Shown here: positions 59,392 to 64,000 of the stretch, in pieces
How the letters are laid out: each line of letters starts with the position of its first letter
Position numbering within the stretch: position 1 is the first letter of the stretch
Assembly: GCA_009739215.1 (NCBI GenBank)
Contig: VSJF01000012.1
Coordinates: forward strand, 868,001 to 932,000
Source of the DNA: Floccularia luteovirens
Lineage: Eukaryota; Basidiomycota; Agaricomycetes; Agaricales; Squamanitaceae
Direction of reading: 5' to 3'
DNA length: 64,000 bases
Made by a program: the position numbers and the translations under genes
Notes under the pieces: model-generated
Told to the model about the DNA's origin: nothing
The model's input: the letters and a program-made list of their open reading frames with translations, nothing else
Database searches by the model: none

Positions 59392-60308
59392 TGACGACAA
59401 TTTCACGAATGCAACACAATTAACTTAAAAAAACATACAATTGCCTATACCATGTTCGATCGCCAGCCAAATATCCATTAGCATCTGCACAAGCCGACAG
59501 CCGATTTTTCGTCTACATCACCGCCATAAACGTTTACAAAACCTATTCGAATAATGATACGCTGGGATACTTAGCCTATATACAGACATTTTTTCTATCT
59601 TTTTTGCATTATTTATTACTTTTTACACTCCCAGCGATAACTGCGATGGGTTTGTTCGATTCTCTAGTCCTTTCTTTATTGACACACCTATCATTTCCTT
59701 TGTAGACGAACGAAAGGGATGGGACTTGTTGCAGATTTCAGCAGGGATATTTTTGATGACGATTCCTGGTTAAACGCTGTATACTTAGATTCTTTGTATG
59801 TACCTAATTACCAGCTGTCGCTTCGTTGCGAAACCGTTGCTGCTTGTTGTGGGTTTGCGAGTTGTTAGAAATGTTGAATTGGTTATTTGAGCAAGCCACT
59901 TGCAGCCTTTTCGGGATGTACCGACGTCCCATTTTGCATGCATCATTATTAGTTAGAACCCTCCTCACGCTTCATGGCCTCGAGCAGTAAAGCGGACTCA
60001 GACCTCATGCATGGCATCCCTTCACGACCTACTTCAAGTAACTTTAACACTTGGCACAGTAATAATAATACATCAGGGTGATGCATTTCTTCAAGTGTGC
60101 ACTGCTACTCAATGCTCATGATAGGATTAGATCTTCCACAATATGGAAAAAAGATCCAACTCCAATAAAAGTACCCAAAAATGTATCATACGTCCGGTCT
60201 ATATGTTCGAATTCGTAGCTAACAACATAACAGACCAACTTCCCTTTACCAAACACCAATCCGTATGGTAGCCTGCGTTCAAAACAGCCCAAACCAGATG
60301 AGGGGAAA
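59392..60308. other. Spacer between the KRE6-like gene and the ULP2-like gene
   Basis: 917 bases without a supported gene. A short tandem run of GACT lies just inside the left neighbour (59,274-59,287). T-rich tracts (59,580-59,630) look like a 3' flank. Confidence 0.45.
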
Positions 60309-63300
60309 ATGACAAGTACCTTCAACCGCACAGCTAGTACTACTCTTGCAGCTACATCGTACCGCATCATCCAACCTCGCAAGAAGGTTAAAACGGAACA
60401 TTCGAAAGTGGGACCGAGTAATGCGAGCGTTCCATGGTGGTAGGTTTCCATTTATTATGATATCATCAATTGACTGTACTCCGCTAATTTTTTGTATCCT
60501 AGCAAGAAATGTCCTTCTTCCCCCTCAATCCCCTAACATCATTGACGTAGACGACCTCCACATTGACTCTGTGGTAGATGAACATGAGGATGAGCCTTCA
60601 CACAGTCTTGATGATACACCATATCAACCTCCAAGAAATATGGGCGCCAAAATTTCCAACTCGCATCTACGTACCAGCGAACGGAATCCATTTCATATGT
60701 CGAAAGATAAGGGAAATACTATTTCTCGGGATCATTCTTCGGTTGGGAGACCTGCTGTGACAATGATTGATTCTGACCCCATCCAAGAATTTGATTCCCC
60801 GGAACCCAGTACAGCGTACCAAGGCACTGCGCCCCCGCACGGAAATGTGAGAGCGAAGGTTCAGAAATTTGAGAAAGTGCTTGAGGTACCGAGAAAGATG
60901 CCACCGAGACGAGACTTGAAAAATCATATGAAGGGCAAGGTACGCTTGATTCATTCGTTATCCCTTTCTGGTCGCATGCTCTGATATCCATTAGAATCCT
61001 AAAGCTCGACTTGATGCCTTTCCCTTGTCGTCTGCTTCATCTGCAAAGGCTTCTTCGTCAAAGAAAGCATCAAAAGAAGATATCCACCTTCCCATAAAAT
61101 TTTTGGTCATTGGAAAGAATTTCATACAAGGGGAAGACAGACTTCAATTGCAGTGGGATAGTGATCGACCAGAATTATTTCTGATCAAGCAAGTCAGTTC
61201 AGAATATGAAACACAAATCATTGCTCCTAATCCCCGGCAACATTTCAGTTCATTTAAAGTATGTGTTAATGAACATCTAAAACTCCACTGACGTCGATCA
61301 ATCGACCCTGTAGTATGGGGATCCAAACCAAGGAGGTTCCAAGATACCCGTCATACGAATTGAGACCATCTCAAGTAGCCACCAGAACTCGCTAAAATTC
61401 AACAATTTCGAGTTGGGCATGTAATTTACTTTCTATGCGAATTAGTTCTAACAGGTATGATAGGTCACCGTGATATTGGTCATATAGCGATCTTCTTTGA
61501 CCCTGCTGGGAAATCTTATACAGGGGAGAAGTATGGAATGTTGGTTTCTCGATTGAAGTCTATGGTAGAAACTAGCTCTGCTGTCCGGTAAGTCATATTT
61601 TCACTTTTTTGTTAACTCCTCATTAAAATCTTACAGTCATAGTGCTATCACGGCACTATGGGAAGAGATAACCCAACAGGCAGTATTGAAACAGGAACCT
61701 TTCAAGATTCGAAAGCCTGAATGGGCGTTGGCAGATGAACCTCAGTTACAGTCACACCAGGCCCACTCACGTAAACGCAAAGTGTCAACGAGTCCTGCAG
61801 CACCATCAGAAAGTGGCACGCCACCTCCACCCAAGTCGAATGCTGGTTTGACACTTCCGTTACCCAGTTCTCCGGATGAGATATCGATATTACCAGATCG
61901 GTTTGTTCAATCGTTTGTCTGCGTACAACACAAGTCAGAACTCACCCGGGCACGCATGTTAGCAACATTAATACCTATTCGGGCGCTCGCCGTTCACTTC
62001 GTAATATGAAACCAAACAGCAAATCTCCTAGTGAGGATCTTGACGAAGTGTAGGTTATCCGAAACATATGGTATTTCTGACTAAATCTTTTGTAAGGATC
62101 CTTGTCTATCCTCAAGGTCAACCAGGTGCAGTTAATGTTACAAATGCGGACCTCAAGAGATTGGAACCAGGGGAATTCCTGAATGATACTCTGATAGAGT
62201 TTGGTTTGAAGTAAGTTAATATACTAGGTTAGGGTAAATCACTCATAATTTTCTGGAATAGGCTCTGGCTGAAAGAACTAGAAGAGACGAATAGCGAACT
62301 AGTCAAAGATATACATGTATTTAGCTCTTTCTTTTATAAGAAACTCAACAAGAGGAAGTAAGCAGTGACTTCGCATTATAGTAATTCTGTACCTCTAACT
62401 GCAATTGTAGCATAGAAGAAGGATATGAAAGTGTTCGCAAGTGGACGTCAAAATTGGACCTTTTCTCGAAGAAATACATCATCATCCCTATAAATGAAAA
62501 GTAAGCCTTGGCATGAATATGTAACAGCTCATTTTTATCGCTTTTGTGTACTAGCTTACATTGGTATCTTGCTATCATATACCAACCTGAACATGTTCTC
62601 TTACCCCCAATCGAGTCTTCTACGCCATCCACGCGCCAACGTCTACAGACACTAGCAACAGCAATAACAATCCCCAATCATCCTACAGAACAAGAAGAGC
62701 CAGAACAAACAAGATCAGAATCGGAATCAGCTGAGGTAGAAGCAGAACTTCAAGATTTTGATATACACTGCTCAGTCACTGTAACCAACTTGGCTGTCGC
62801 TCCTGTTGTAAAACGACAGTCAACCTCTGGCACATCTACCCGTTCTAGTATACAACCTACCTCGACTCGTAGTTCAACCGCTGATTTTGATATGGACGTT
62901 GACAACGATGAAGCTTCCCATTCCATGGTACACCCCGAGCGTGTCCATGAGACCACCAGCAGCAATTCGCCGATCCCGCATTCACCACCCCATGCTGAGA
63001 TTGATCTAGACCATTCCATTGACAATGACATAACCCCATTGACCAATGGTGACGGCCTAAACGATGAAATACCTTCTGATATGTTCTACTCGAAACCTTC
63101 CAGTCACAGAAAGCGTAAAGGGAAAGAGTCTCGTCTTTCAGACATGGATAGTGAACAACAGATTTCTGACCCACCAATCTCACAACCAAAGTGAGTAATT
63201 CTTTTAGATACTATAGCCTAATATCAATACTTAGCTCGACGTTATCAAGGACCTATATATTCACAATGGACTCCCTTGGGTCGAAGCACCCCCAAGCCGT

Positions 63301-63905
63301 AAAGCAACTCGCGAGATATCTCAAGTTGGAGGCGAAGGATAAGAAGCAGATCGAAAATACTAATCCCCCCATGGGGAGAACAGCATCAGTATGATTGTCG
63401 ATGTGTTAGCAAATACAGAACTTACACCTCGTTAGGTACCCACCCAACCAAATTATTGCGACTGCGGGATTTATCTCTTACATCTGGCACAAACTTTCAT
63501 CACTGACCCACAGAAATATTGCGACTTCATTCTGGTAAGTATCTGATTATAATTCCCTCATAAAACACCCATCTAATTATAAATTAGAAAAATAATAAGA
63601 AGTCACCTACAATGGTAGAACGCCAAACAATTTGGCAGAGTGACAGTATTTGGAGTATGCGAGAAGATCTCACAACTCGTATAAAAGTTCTTTCTGAGCA
63701 ATGGAAGGCCTCTCGTGCTATTAAGGGGGATTCAAGGAAGGATGGTGTAAATGGCGATAAGGATATCCCAGTTGATGATACGTCCGATGATGATATCAAC
63801 ATACTAGAAGCCCATCCAAATCCATTCTCTACAAAGACCAAGAGGAAGGCGAAGCTCGCGGAACCAAATTCGAATCGTTCAAAGGCAACTAGATTTCGTG
63901 GATAA
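60309..63905 (+). CDS. ULP2: Ulp2-like (SENP6/7-type) SUMO protease
   Basis: MTSTFNRTASTTLAATSYRI leads through a basic patch (QPRKKVKTEH) and the donor CCGA|gtaatg into NVLLPPQSPNIIDVDDLHID. A disordered Ser/Pro-rich region and a folded N-terminal domain follow (IKFLVIGKNFIQGEDRLQLQ; GHRDIGHIAIFFDPAGKSYT). The C48 peptidase part is VTNADLKRLEPGEFLNDTLI, EFGLKLWLKELEETN, SSFFYKKLNKRNIEEGYESV, KKYIIIPINENLHWYLAIIY with the catalytic His, then a Ser/Glu-rich insert of about 200 residues. IFTMDSLGSKHPQAVKQLAR carries the catalytic Asp and NYCDCGIYLLHLAQ the nucleophile Cys. It ends SNRSKATRFRG. A split catalytic domain is usual for Ulp2/SENP6/7, which trim poly-SUMO chains in the nucleus. Roughly twelve exons are needed. 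Confidence 0.92.
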
Positions 63906-64000
63906 TGCTTTTTGATTGTAGTATTTTTTTTCACTTTATTGGCATCATTCTTATTTATCTATCAGTAAATAGGACTAGATCCTCATTGTAACATTAATAT

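Overview
The window is nuclear DNA of a filamentous basidiomycete, most likely an agaricomycete mushroom-type fungus. Evidence: genes are dense and split by many 45-80 nt GT-AG introns with CTNA-type branch points. Content is typical of that group: a KRE6/SKN1-type GH16 protein, a GH128 beta-1,3-glucanase, a fungal BTB protein, a Zn(II)2Cys6 regulator, an F-box/leucine-rich protein and a Ypd1 phosphorelay protein. I assigned no species. Gene models were joined by hand from six-frame translation, splice signals and family motifs, so internal exon borders are approximate unless stated.

Layout. 1-5 kb: 5' half of a CHL1/DDX11 helicase running off the left edge (-), a class III CoA-transferase (+), YPD1 (+). 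5-13 kb: a possible small unannotated gene (-), a short-chain dehydrogenase (+), the spliceosomal DEAH helicase PRP2/DHX16 (-) with a decayed copy of its own 5' exons just upstream, and a CLYBL/CitE-like lyase (-). 13.5-17.2 kb: DUG2, a WD40-M20 peptidase fusion of glutathione breakdown (+). 17.5-23.3 kb: two GH43 endo-arabinanase paralogues (-) flanking a zinc alcohol dehydrogenase (+). 24-32 kb: BTB protein (-), MON1 (+), mitoribosomal mS41 (+), C2H2 zinc-finger protein (-), SNIP1/Pml1-like FHA protein (-). 33-45.5 kb: Zn2Cys6 regulator (+), CHFR-like RING protein (+), kelch-BTB Ral2-like protein (-), pyridoxamine-phosphate oxidase (+), class I aldolase (-), a small putative mitochondrial membrane protein (+). 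45.7-64 kb: coiled-coil protein (+), TRS120 (+), GH128 (-), F-box protein (+), a second SDR (+), KRE6-like (+), ULP2-like SUMO protease (+).

Most of this is an ordinary housekeeping neighbourhood (splicing, vesicle traffic, SUMO, cell wall, vitamin B6, glutathione). There is no CRISPR array, no intact transposon, no secondary-metabolite backbone gene and no convincing tRNA or rRNA gene. The accessory-looking block is 17.5-23.3 kb, where an arabinan-degrading gene has duplicated around an alcohol dehydrogenase. Both copies share two microexons (14 and 11 nt) and a last exon holding only four codons. The other points most worth a second look are the decayed partial duplication ahead of PRP2, a class I (animal/plant-type) aldolase in a fungus, a GC-AG intron in mS41, a CGG-N-CCG motif repeated in several promoters, and several small genes an automatic annotator could miss. 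I did not find a clearly new multi-gene system.
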